From Actinomycetes bacterium (GTDB lineage Bacteria > Actinomycetota > Acidimicrobiia > Acidimicrobiales > RAAP-2): a DNA stretch of 7,921 nt. Position 1 is the first letter of the stretch. Each line of letters begins with the position of its first letter. The DNA lies in contig JAKABC010000077.1 of the NCBI GenBank assembly GCA_021802025.1, positions 1-7,921 of the forward strand. Direction: 5' to 3'. A program made the translations under genes and the position numbers. This document shows positions 1-5,590 of this stretch, piece by piece. Below the pieces are notes generated by a model. The model was not told the origin of the DNA. It saw only the letters and a list, made by a program, of their open reading frames with translations, and made no database searches.

Positions 1-39
1 CTCGTCACAGCTCGTCTCGATCCCGAGCACGCACTCCAC
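1..39 (-). CDS. tsaD: tRNA N6-adenosine threonylcarbamoyltransferase TsaD, N-terminal fragment cut by window edge
   Basis: Only the first 13 codons are present, reading MECVLGIETSCDE. The LGIETSCDE segment is the characteristic N-terminus of TsaD (Gcp/Kae1/YgjD family), the ASKHA-fold catalytic subunit that transfers the threonylcarbamoyl group onto A37 of ANN-decoding tRNAs. The metal-binding histidines lie beyond the window and cannot be checked. I chose the GTG at 39-37, four bases after the rimI stop; a GTG at 30-28 is an alternative, with a GGAG three bases ahead of it, and neither has a well-spaced ribosome binding site. Its place after tsaE, tsaB and rimI is the usual actinobacterial order and supports the call despite the short length. 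The window edge, not a mutation, explains the truncation. Confidence 0.88.
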   Translation of the reverse strand, partial: MECVLGIETSCDE

Positions 40-43
40 GTCT

Positions 44-514
44 TCAGCGTAGGTCGGGCCCGGGGCCCGCGAGCTCGGCCCAGAGCACGAGCGCGTCCTC
101 GCCGGTGCGCTCGTAGTAGCGCTTTCGCACCCCGACCGGCGCGAAGCCGAAGCGCTGGTAGAGGTCCTGGGCGCGACGGTTGGAGGCGGCGACCTCGAGC
201 GTGGCGCGGCGCGCGCCGCGCTCGCGCGCGGCCGCCAGACCCTCCTCGAGCAGGCTCGTGGCGATGCCGCGGCCCTCCTCGCCCCGGGCCGTCGCGATGG
301 TGTTGACGTGGACCTCGTCGGCGACGAACATCAGCCCGAGGTAGCCGACGATCCGCCCGGCCTCCACGGCCACGCTGTAGCGGCGGTTGTCGAGCCGGGC
401 GATCTCGTCGAGCAGCATCGCCCTCGTCCAGGGCTCGGGGAAGGCCTCGTCCTCGATGCGCACGAGGGCGGCCACGTCGCGCCGCTCGGCCGCTCGGATC
501 GTCCAGTCGCTCAC
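44..514 (-). CDS. rimI: Ribosomal-protein-alanine N-acetyltransferase RimI (GNAT family)
   Basis: A 156-residue single-domain GNAT acetyltransferase, close to the usual RimI size. RimI acetylates the N-terminal alanine of ribosomal protein bS18 with acetyl-CoA; in actinobacteria the protein may have wider substrates. Visible features are the PWT segment (28-30), the central strand EVHVNTIATA (67-76), the acetyl-CoA pyrophosphate loop EGRGIA (80-85), a glutamate (E107) and the NxxxAxxLYxxxGF segment (N112 to F124), with Y119 lying twelve residues after E107 as the catalytic tyrosine does in E. coli RimI. The pyrophosphate loop starts with glutamate where the family motif has Q or R. The start is a GTG at 514-512 overlapping the tsaB stop as GTGA, with GAGGA ten bases upstream. 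The position between tsaB and tsaD supports RimI over another GNAT protein; the substrate is inferred. Confidence 0.9.
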   Translation of the reverse strand: MSDWTIRAAERRDVAALVRIEDEAFPEPWTRAMLLDEIARLDNRRYSVAVEAGRIVGYLGLMFVADEVHVNTIATARGEEGRGIATSLLEEGLAAARERGARRATLEVAASNRRAQDLYQRFGFAPVGVRKRYYERTGEDALVLWAELAGPGPDLR

Positions 515-1170
515 CGCGCGCGGGTCCTCGTGGTGAAGTTCGCCACGGCGTCGGCCTCGCGCAGGTAGAGCGGCGCGACCGTCTCGACCGCGGGGCGGCT
601 ACGCGCGAGCGCGAGCGCCACCGACGGGGGCGGCACCACGAGGTCGAGTAGCACCAGGCCCGCGAAGTGCTCGCGGTAGCGCACGGCGCCGTCGCCCCCG
701 AGGCTCGCCGGGCGCGCCGCGAGCTCGGCGACGAGCGCCTCGGGGCGCACCACGCGCGGCTCGTCGAGCGGAGCCAGGGGCGAAAGGGCGAAGCGCTGGG
801 CGAAGACCTCGCCGCGACGCCCGTCGACGAGGGCGACGAACTCCCCCTCGCTCACGGTGCGCGCCGCGGCCGCCGCCAGCACCTCGAGCGAGGTCACCGG
901 AACGAGGTCGGCCCCGGTCGCGAGGACGAACCCGAGGGCCGTCGCGATCCCCACCCGCAGCCCGGTGTAGAGGCCCGGGCCGCGATCGACGACGACCCGC
1001 TCGATGTCACTCGGCGCCACGCCGGCCGCCGCGAGCGCCGCGGCGACCCCCGGGGCGAGCACCTCGGTGTGGCGCCGCTCGCGGTCGAGGATCGCCTCGG
1101 TGACCGCGCCGTCGACCTCGAGCCCCACGGCGCACGCGGGCGTCGCCGTCTCGATCATGAGGGCGATCAC
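511..1170 (-). CDS. tsaB: t6A biosynthesis scaffold protein TsaB
   Basis: A protein of 219 residues from the chosen start. TsaB (YeaZ) is the non-catalytic ASKHA-fold partner that dimerises with TsaD and, with TsaE, supports N6-threonylcarbamoyladenosine formation in cytosolic tRNA. It shows the family N-terminus IALMIETATPACAVGL, an RRHTE segment (32-36), the hallmark GPGLYTGLRVG (64-74) followed by an alanine-rich helix and VTSLEVLA, and a VDGRRGEVFAQRF strand near 115. An in-frame GTG at 1182-1180 would add four residues, and an ATG at 1158-1156 would remove four. I prefer GTG 1170-1168 because it gives the same GTGA overlap with the tsaE stop that is seen at both flanking junctions and places the first strand at the family-typical distance from the start. 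The stop overlaps the rimI start. Confidence 0.93.
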   Translation of the reverse strand: MIALMIETATPACAVGLEVDGAVTEAILDRERRHTEVLAPGVAAALAAAGVAPSDIERVVVDRGPGLYTGLRVGIATALGFVLATGADLVPVTSLEVLAAAAARTVSEGEFVALVDGRRGEVFAQRFALSPLAPLDEPRVVRPEALVAELAARPASLGGDGAVRYREHFAGLVLLDLVVPPPSVALALARSRPAVETVAPLYLREADAVANFTTRTRAR

Positions 1171-1640
1171 TGCTCGGCCCACGCCTTGAGGACGTCGTCG
1201 CGCGCGAGCGCGAGCGCGCCGTCCACGAATAGGTCCCGGCCCTCAGTCTCGTCGTCCTTTAGCGTCACCGAGAGCACGTCGCCAAAGACCGGGGCCGCCG
1301 TCTCGCCCCACTCGACGAGGGCGACGGCGGCCTCTTCGACCAGCTCGGTGAGGTCGAGGTCGAGGACCTCGGCGAGCGAACCGGCGCGGTACACGTCGGC
1401 GTGATAGAGCGTCGCGATCCCGCGGGGATTCGCGCACGCGTGGGGCCGCACCAGGGTGAAGGTGGGGCTCGTGACCCGCTCTCTCACCCCGAGGCCCCGA
1501 GCGACGCCCTGGGCGAAGGTGGTCTTGCCGGCCCCGAGCCGGCCCGAGAGGACGACGACGTCGCCCGGGGAGAGCACCTCGGCGAAGGCCTCGCCGGCCG
1601 CCCGGGTCTCCTCGGCGCTCGCGCAGTGGCGGCGTATCAC
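1167..1640 (-). CDS. tsaE: t6A biosynthesis ATPase TsaE
   Basis: A 157-residue P-loop ATPase of the TsaE (YjeE) family, which binds the TsaB-TsaD dimer and is needed for repeated cycles of t6A synthesis. The Walker A loop GRLGAGKTT lies at 33-41, the TSPT switch segment at 57-60, the HADVYR segment around 80-85 (family consensus HxDxYR), an acidic LDLDLTELVEE region at 93-103, and the VEWGE segment at 109-113 that carries a conserved Trp-Gly/Pro-Glu. The length is typical. The start is a GTG at 1640-1638 overlapping the stop of the glycosylase gene as GTGA, with GAGG ten bases upstream. The second codon is ATA, uncommon in this GC-rich sequence. Neighbouring tsaB and tsaD make the assignment secure. 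Confidence 0.95.
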   Translation of the reverse strand: MIRRHCASAEETRAAGEAFAEVLSPGDVVVLSGRLGAGKTTFAQGVARGLGVRERVTSPTFTLVRPHACANPRGIATLYHADVYRAGSLAEVLDLDLTELVEEAAVALVEWGETAAPVFGDVLSVTLKDDETEGRDLFVDGALALARDDVLKAWAEQ

Positions 1641-2179
1641 GCCCCCATCGCCTCGCGCAGGGTCGCCAGGTCCGTCCGCATCACCTCGACGAGGCTAGGG
1701 CCCTGGCGCAGCGCGGCCGCCGGGTGGTAGGTCCCCAGTCCCGGACGGCCGGCGACCGTGACGAGCCGGCCGTGCATCGCCCCCATGGGCACCGAGAAGC
1801 CCAGCACCGACTGGCCAGCCACCAGGCCGAGGGTGAGGACGGCGCGGGGCGAGACGTGCTCGAACTGCCAGCGCAGCCAGGGCCGGCACGCCCCGACCTC
1901 CTCGCGGGTCGGGGTGCGGTTGTTGGGCGGGCGGCACTTGACGACGTTGGTCACGTAGCACCGCTCCCGGGTGATCCCCATGACCTCGTCGATGAGGGCG
2001 AAGAGCAGTCGCCCGCTGCGCCCGATGAAGGGCAGGCCGCCCTCGTCCTCGGTGCGCCCGGGAGCCTCGCCGATCACGAGCAGCTCGGGCTCGTCGGGCC
2101 CCGAGCCGACGACGACCCGGGTGCGCGAGGCACTCAGGGCGCAGCGCTCGCACGCCAGCAGTTCGCCCGGCGCCTCCAC
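1637..2179 (-). CDS. Uracil-DNA glycosylase, family 4 type with predicted [4Fe-4S] cluster
   Basis: A 180-residue protein with the signature of family 4 (UDGa) uracil-DNA glycosylases, which remove uracil produced by cytosine deamination and start base excision repair. Older annotation often calls such proteins phage SPO1 DNA polymerase-related. Four cysteines match the cluster ligands: CERC (C10, C13), C82 in NVVKCRPPNNRTP, and C98 shortly after. Motif A is GEAPGRTED (37-45), followed by GLPFIGRSG (48-56); motif B is HPAAALR (152-158). The reading frame is open to 2263 inside alr, but GTG 2179-2177, two bases after the alr stop, gives the N-terminal spacing before the first cysteine expected from Thermus UDGa. 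No clear Shine-Dalgarno precedes it, so translation is probably coupled to alr. The stop overlaps tsaE by GTGA. A family 5 enzyme is the alternative, less likely given the GEAPG motif. Confidence 0.9.
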   Translation of the reverse strand: MEAPGELLACERCALSASRTRVVVGSGPDEPELLVIGEAPGRTEDEGGLPFIGRSGRLLFALIDEVMGITRERCYVTNVVKCRPPNNRTPTREEVGACRPWLRWQFEHVSPRAVLTLGLVAGQSVLGFSVPMGAMHGRLVTVAGRPGLGTYHPAAALRQGPSLVEVMRTDLATLREAMGA

Positions 2180-2181
2180 GG

Positions 2182-3330
2182 CTAGTCGACCAGGACCCGC
2201 GGGACGCGCGCCCCGATCCCACAGAGGATCTCCCAGCTGATCGTGCCGGCGCGCGCGGCCCACTCGTCGGCCGTGATCGCCTCGTCGCCCTGGCGTCCGA
2301 GCAGCACCACGTCCTCACCCAGGTCGACCTCGTCCTCGCCGACGTCGACGAGGACCTGGTCCATCGTCACGACCCCGGCCAGGGGGTAGCGCCGCCCCCG
2401 GATGAGGACCTCGGCCCCGGCCTCGAACAGCCGGCGCGGGTAGCCGTCGGCGTAGCCGAAGGGAACGGTCACCACGTTCGAGGGGTGTTCGAGCGCCCGG
2501 CGCCGCCCGTAGCTCGGCCGCTCCCCGGCCGCCAGGTGTCGGCGGGCGACGACCTGGGCGCGCAGGGTGAGGGCCGGCTCGAGCGTGACGCCGCGCTCGG
2601 CGAGGGCCGTCCCGAGCCACGGCGCCGGCAGATAGCCGTAGAGGGCGAGGCCGACGCGCGCGAGCGATCGGCGCGTCGCCGGGTAGCCCAGGGCGCCGGC
2701 CGAGTTGGCGAGGTGGACCTGGCGCGGGACGACCCCGCGCGCGCTGAGGCCCTCCAGCACCTCGTCGAGGCGGCGGATCTGGGCGAGCGTGAAGTCGCGG
2801 TCGGCGTCGTCCTCGCCGTCGGCGACCGGGAAGTGGGTGTAGAGGCCCTCGAGGTCCACGTAGGGGCTGTCGAGCGCCTCGATGACGCGCTCGACCTCCT
2901 CGGGGGCGACCCCCATGCGGTGCATGCCGGTGTCGACCTTGAGGTGCACCCGGGCCCGGGCCGCGCGCCGCGTCGCCACCGCCACGACCGCCTCGGCGCC
3001 CTCGAGCGAGCCCACGGTCACGGTGAGGTCGTTCGCCATCGCCGCGTCGAGGGCCGAGGGCCGGATCTCCGCCAGCACCAGGATCGGCGCGGTGACCCCC
3101 GCCCGGCGCAGCTCCAGGCCCTCATCGACGAGGGCCACGGCGAGCAGGTCGGCGCCGGCCTCGAGGGCGGCCGGACCGACGAGGGTCGCCCCGTGGCCGT
3201 AGCCGTTGGCCTTCACCACGGCGCACAGGCGCGTCTCGCCGAGCACCGCGCGCAGCGCCTCGACGTTGTGGCGCAGCGCCGCGCGGCTGATCTCGGCCCA
3301 GGCCGGCCGGTGGACGCCCTCGGCCGGCAT
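2182..3330 (-). CDS. alr: Alanine racemase, PLP-dependent
   Basis: A cytosolic fold-type III PLP enzyme of 382 residues that interconverts L- and D-alanine and supplies D-Ala for the peptidoglycan D-Ala-D-Ala ligase. The PLP lysine is K40 in VVKANGYGHGA. The segment KVDTGMHRMG carries K131 (the lysine carbamylated in the Geobacillus enzyme) and R138. The opposite-subunit catalytic tyrosine is Y274 in PSYGR, followed by FGYADGYPRRL (291-301), the substrate-site MDQ (323-325) and the C-terminal ILCGIGARVPRVLVD. The frame stays open upstream to 3495, but those 55 extra residues are low-complexity and lie opposite real acpS sequence; ATG 3330-3328, overlapping the acpS stop as TGATG, fits the family N-terminus. 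No strong ribosome binding site is visible. The gene is followed after two bases by the uracil-DNA glycosylase, which separates it from tsaE. Confidence 0.97.
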   Translation of the reverse strand: MPAEGVHRPAWAEISRAALRHNVEALRAVLGETRLCAVVKANGYGHGATLVGPAALEAGADLLAVALVDEGLELRRAGVTAPILVLAEIRPSALDAAMANDLTVTVGSLEGAEAVVAVATRRAARARVHLKVDTGMHRMGVAPEEVERVIEALDSPYVDLEGLYTHFPVADGEDDADRDFTLAQIRRLDEVLEGLSARGVVPRQVHLANSAGALGYPATRRSLARVGLALYGYLPAPWLGTALAERGVTLEPALTLRAQVVARRHLAAGERPSYGRRRALEHPSNVVTVPFGYADGYPRRLFEAGAEVLIRGRRYPLAGVVTMDQVLVDVGEDEVDLGEDVVLLGRQGDEAITADEWAARAGTISWEILCGIGARVPRVLVD

Positions 3331-3698
3331 CAGTCCGGCTCGGCGACGCACATCGCGATCGCGCTCAAGTCGCTGTGGGTGAGCGACACGAGTATCTCGG
3401 CGACGCCCCGGCGGGCCGCGAGCTCTTTGGCCGCGCCGTGCAGCACGATGCGGGGCCGGCCCGACGCCTCCTTCACGACCTCGATCGAGCGCCACGGCAC
3501 CGAGCCGAGCCCGACCCCGAGGCTCTTCATCACGGCCTCCTTGGCGGCGAAGCGCGCCGCCAGGCGCTCGGCGCGGCCCCGGCCGTCGCGCTGCTCGCCC
3601 TCGGTGAAGAGCCGCTCGACGATGCGCGGACGGCGACCCAGCGCGAGGGCGAAGCGCGCCACGTCCACGACGTCGACCCCGACCCCGCGCGCGGCCAC
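3330..3698 (-). CDS. acpS: Holo-[acyl-carrier-protein] synthase AcpS
   Basis: A 122-residue AcpS-type phosphopantetheinyl transferase that moves 4'-phosphopantetheine from CoA to a serine of acyl carrier protein, making active ACP for fatty acid synthesis; it normally works as a trimer. The N-terminal GVGVDVVDVARF supplies the Mg-binding aspartate (D9). The second hallmark RFAAKEAVMKSLG (49-61) supplies E54 and the conserved lysines, and the C-terminal VSLTHSDLSAIAMC (104-117) contains the conserved His108. Length is typical of the family. The start is a GTG at 3698-3696 overlapping the last base of the glmS stop (TAGTG); its own stop overlaps alr as TGATG, so it is translated between two coupled junctions. 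In many actinobacteria an NAD(P)HX repair gene (nnrD/nnrE) sits in this neighbourhood; none is present here. Confidence 0.96.
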   Translation of the reverse strand: MAARGVGVDVVDVARFALALGRRPRIVERLFTEGEQRDGRGRAERLAARFAAKEAVMKSLGVGLGSVPWRSIEVVKEASGRPRIVLHGAAKELAARRGVAEILVSLTHSDLSAIAMCVAEPD

Positions 3699-5548
3699 TA
3701 CTCGACCGTGACGGTCTTGGCCAGGTTCCGGGGACGGTCCACGTTGCGCCCGAGGCCCCGGGCCATCGCGTAGGCGAAGAGCTGCAGGGGCACGACGTCG
3801 ACCATCGGCGTAAAGAGCGGCTCGGTCCCGGGCACGCGCAGCACGTAGTCGGCGACCGCCTCGATGGTCTCGTCGTCGTCGGTCGCCACCACGACGAGCG
3901 TCGCCCCGCGGGCCTTCACCTCGGCCAGGTTGGAGAGCATCTTGTCGTACATCGCGGGGTCGGTCGCCACCGCGACGACGACCACGCCGGGCTCGATCAG
4001 GGCGAGCGGACCGTGCTTGAGCTCGCCGCCGGGGTAGCCCTCGGCGTGGACGTAGGTGAGCTCCTTGAGCTTGAGGGCGCCCTCTAAGGCGGTGGGCAGG
4101 CCGACGTGGCGGCCCAGGTAGAAGAAGTCGCGCGCGCCCACCAGCTGCTTGGCCACGTCGGTCACCGCGTCGCGCCGGGCGAGGGCCGTCCCCACGAGGC
4201 CGCTCAGCGCGCCCAGGGCGCGCACGTGGGCCTCGACGTCGCCGGCGGGCAGCGTCGCGCGCAGCTGGGCCAGGCGCAGGGCCAGCATCTCGAGGGCGGC
4301 CACCTGGGCGACGAAGGACTTGGTCGAGGCGACCGACACCTCGAGCCCGGCGCGGGTGTAGAGGACGGCGTCGGCCTCGCGCGCGAGGGAGGAGTCGACC
4401 ACGTTGGTCACGGCCACCACCCGCGCGCCGCGCCGGCGGGCCTCGCGCACCGCCTGGATCGTGTCGATCGTCTCGCCGCTCTGGGAGACCCCGATCACGA
4501 GGGTGCCGACCTCGACCACGGGGTCGCGGTAGCGGTACTCGCTGGCGATGTCGACCTCGGTCGCGAGCCGGGCCCAGCGCTCGAGCGCGTACTTCGCGAC
4601 CAGGGCCGCGTGGTGCGAGGTGCCCGTCGCCACGATGACGACCCGGCGCACCTCGAGCAGCTCGGCGTCGGCGACGCGCAACTCGTCGAAGGTGATCGTC
4701 CCGTCGCGCCGACGCCGGTCCAAGAGGGTGTTGGCGAGCGCGGTGGGCTGCTCTTCGATCTCCTTGGTCATGAAGTCCTCGAAGCCGCCCTTCTCGGCCG
4801 TCTCGAGATCCCAGTCGATGGCCAGCTGGCGCAGCCGCACCGGCGCGCCCTCGAGATCGACGGCGAGAAAGCCGGCCGGCGCCAAGCGCACGACCTGGTC
4901 GTCGTCAACGGCGTAGAAGGCGCTCGCCCGATCGAGGATCGCCGGGACGTCGCTCGCGAGGTAGGTGCGCCCGGGGGCCGTGCCCACGATGAGGGGAGAG
5001 ACCCGCCGGGCGGCGACGATCACGTCGGGCTCGGTCGCGTCGACGACCGCCACGGCGAAGGCGCCACGCACGCTCGCCAGGCTGCGGCGCATCGCCGCGA
5101 CCAGGTCGAGACCGGCGCGGCGAGCCTCTTCGATGAGGTGGGCCAGCACCTCGGAGTCGGTGCGCGAGGTGAAGACGTGGCCGCGCTCTTCGAGCCCGGC
5201 GCGCAGCTCGGCGTGGTTCTCGATGATCCCGTTGTGGATGATCGCGACGTGGCCGGTGCAGTCGAGGTGGGGGTGGGCGTTCTCGGCCTCGGGGGCGCCG
5301 TGGGTGGCCCAGCGGGTGTGGCCGACGCCCGAGGCGAACCCCGTGGGGGCCTGCGCGCAGGCCTCGACGAGGGCCCGCACCGACTCGGTGCCCGAGGCGG
5401 TGCGCACCCGCCAGGTCTCCCCCGGGCGCACCAGCGCCACGCCGGCCGAGTCGTAGCCCCGGTACTCGAGGCGCGCCAGCCCCTCGAGCAGGGTGTCGAG
5501 GGCCTCGGGCGCGTCGGGCGTGCCGACCACGCCGATGATCCCGCACAT
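3698..5548 (-). CDS. glmS: Glutamine--fructose-6-phosphate aminotransferase (isomerizing) GlmS
   Basis: A 616-residue GlmS that makes glucosamine-6-phosphate from fructose-6-phosphate and glutamine, the first committed step to UDP-GlcNAc. The N-terminal glutaminase domain begins MCGIIGVVG with nucleophile Cys2 and shows GHTRWATHG (76-84), HNGIIENH (105-112) and TSRTDSE (127-133). Two SIS domains follow: GTS (309-311) with SQSGET (355-360) in the first, and ALKLKE (K493, E496), KHGP (His512) and the C-terminal RPRNLAKTVTVE (catalytic loop Lys611) in the second. Residues matching E. coli K485, E488, H504 and K603 are all present. Two small departures are GTSHH where the family usually has GTSYH, and HAEGYPGGE in place of HAEAYAAGE. 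The ATG at 5548 lies 42 nt after glmM, so this is the only loosely spaced gene in the operon. Leu488 is encoded by TTA, very rare here. No glmS ribozyme-like leader fits in the gap. Confidence 0.98.
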   Translation of the reverse strand: MCGIIGVVGTPDAPEALDTLLEGLARLEYRGYDSAGVALVRPGETWRVRTASGTESVRALVEACAQAPTGFASGVGHTRWATHGAPEAENAHPHLDCTGHVAIIHNGIIENHAELRAGLEERGHVFTSRTDSEVLAHLIEEARRAGLDLVAAMRRSLASVRGAFAVAVVDATEPDVIVAARRVSPLIVGTAPGRTYLASDVPAILDRASAFYAVDDDQVVRLAPAGFLAVDLEGAPVRLRQLAIDWDLETAEKGGFEDFMTKEIEEQPTALANTLLDRRRRDGTITFDELRVADAELLEVRRVVIVATGTSHHAALVAKYALERWARLATEVDIASEYRYRDPVVEVGTLVIGVSQSGETIDTIQAVREARRRGARVVAVTNVVDSSLAREADAVLYTRAGLEVSVASTKSFVAQVAALEMLALRLAQLRATLPAGDVEAHVRALGALSGLVGTALARRDAVTDVAKQLVGARDFFYLGRHVGLPTALEGALKLKELTYVHAEGYPGGELKHGPLALIEPGVVVVAVATDPAMYDKMLSNLAEVKARGATLVVVATDDDETIEAVADYVLRVPGTEPLFTPMVDVVPLQLFAYAMARGLGRNVDRPRNLAKTVTVE

Positions 5549-5555
5549 GGGGCCC

Positions 5556-5561
5556 AGCCTA
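5556..5561 (-). promoter_or_regulatory. Possible -10 element giving a leaderless glmS transcript
   Basis: On the minus strand the bases read TAGGCT, which fits the actinobacterial TANNNT -10 pattern. Seven bases (GGGCCCC) separate it from the A of the glmS ATG, the distance expected between a -10 box and a transcription start, so a transcript from here would begin at the start codon. No convincing -35 element is visible, since the upstream bases belong to the GC hairpin. The motif is short and could be chance. Confidence 0.3.
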
Positions 5562-5566
5562 CCCGG

Positions 5567-5584
5567 GGGGTCCCGCCGGACCCC
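5567..5584 (-). terminator. Perfect 7-bp hairpin between glmM and glmS (attenuator-like, no U tract)
   Basis: On the minus strand GGGGTCC pairs perfectly with GGACCCC across a four-base GGCG loop, starting six bases after the glmM stop. The stem is GC-rich and stable, but it is followed by CC-GGG rather than a run of T, so it is not a classical intrinsic terminator. It may act as a weak attenuator, a pause site, or a 3' end stabiliser protecting the rplM-rpsI-glmM portion of the message. The role is inferred; the structure is plainly in the sequence. Confidence 0.5.
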
Positions 5585-5590
5585 GAGCCG

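Larger units (their letters stand above)
5549..5590 (-). other. glmM-glmS intergenic gap (42 nt)
   Basis: This is the only gap larger than 8 nt inside the operon. It contains a 7-bp perfect hairpin nearest glmM and a TAGGCT element close to glmS, described separately. There is no strong Shine-Dalgarno before the glmS ATG: an AGG at 5560-5558 is nine bases away, and the stretch between is GC only. The gap is too short for a glmS ribozyme. It could serve as an RNA processing or attenuation point or as a secondary promoter, and none of these is demonstrated by the sequence alone. Confidence 0.7.

Noticed and set aside
602..1217. Identical 17-base stretches in tsaB (602-618) and tsaE (1201-1217)
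   Set aside because: Both encode an ALALAR peptide near the C-terminal end of each protein with the favoured GC-rich codons; this is probably composition and not a mobile or recombination repeat.
2180..2263. Possible 28-residue N-terminal extension of the uracil-DNA glycosylase into alr
   Set aside because: The extension lies over the conserved alr C-terminus; GTG 2179 gives the expected distance to the first cluster cysteine.
3331..3495. Possible 55-residue N-terminal extension of alanine racemase
   Set aside because: The extra residues are arginine-rich shadow coding within acpS. ATG 3330 in a TGATG overlap matches the family N-terminus.
2485..3711. A 408-codon open frame on the plus strand opposite alr and acpS
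   Set aside because: Its composition is low-complexity and it is a shadow of two well-supported genes on the other strand; no family motif or start signal supports it.
5549..5590. A glmS ribozyme or riboswitch in front of glmS
   Set aside because: The 42-nt gap is too short for the glmS ribozyme, and no such core is visible.
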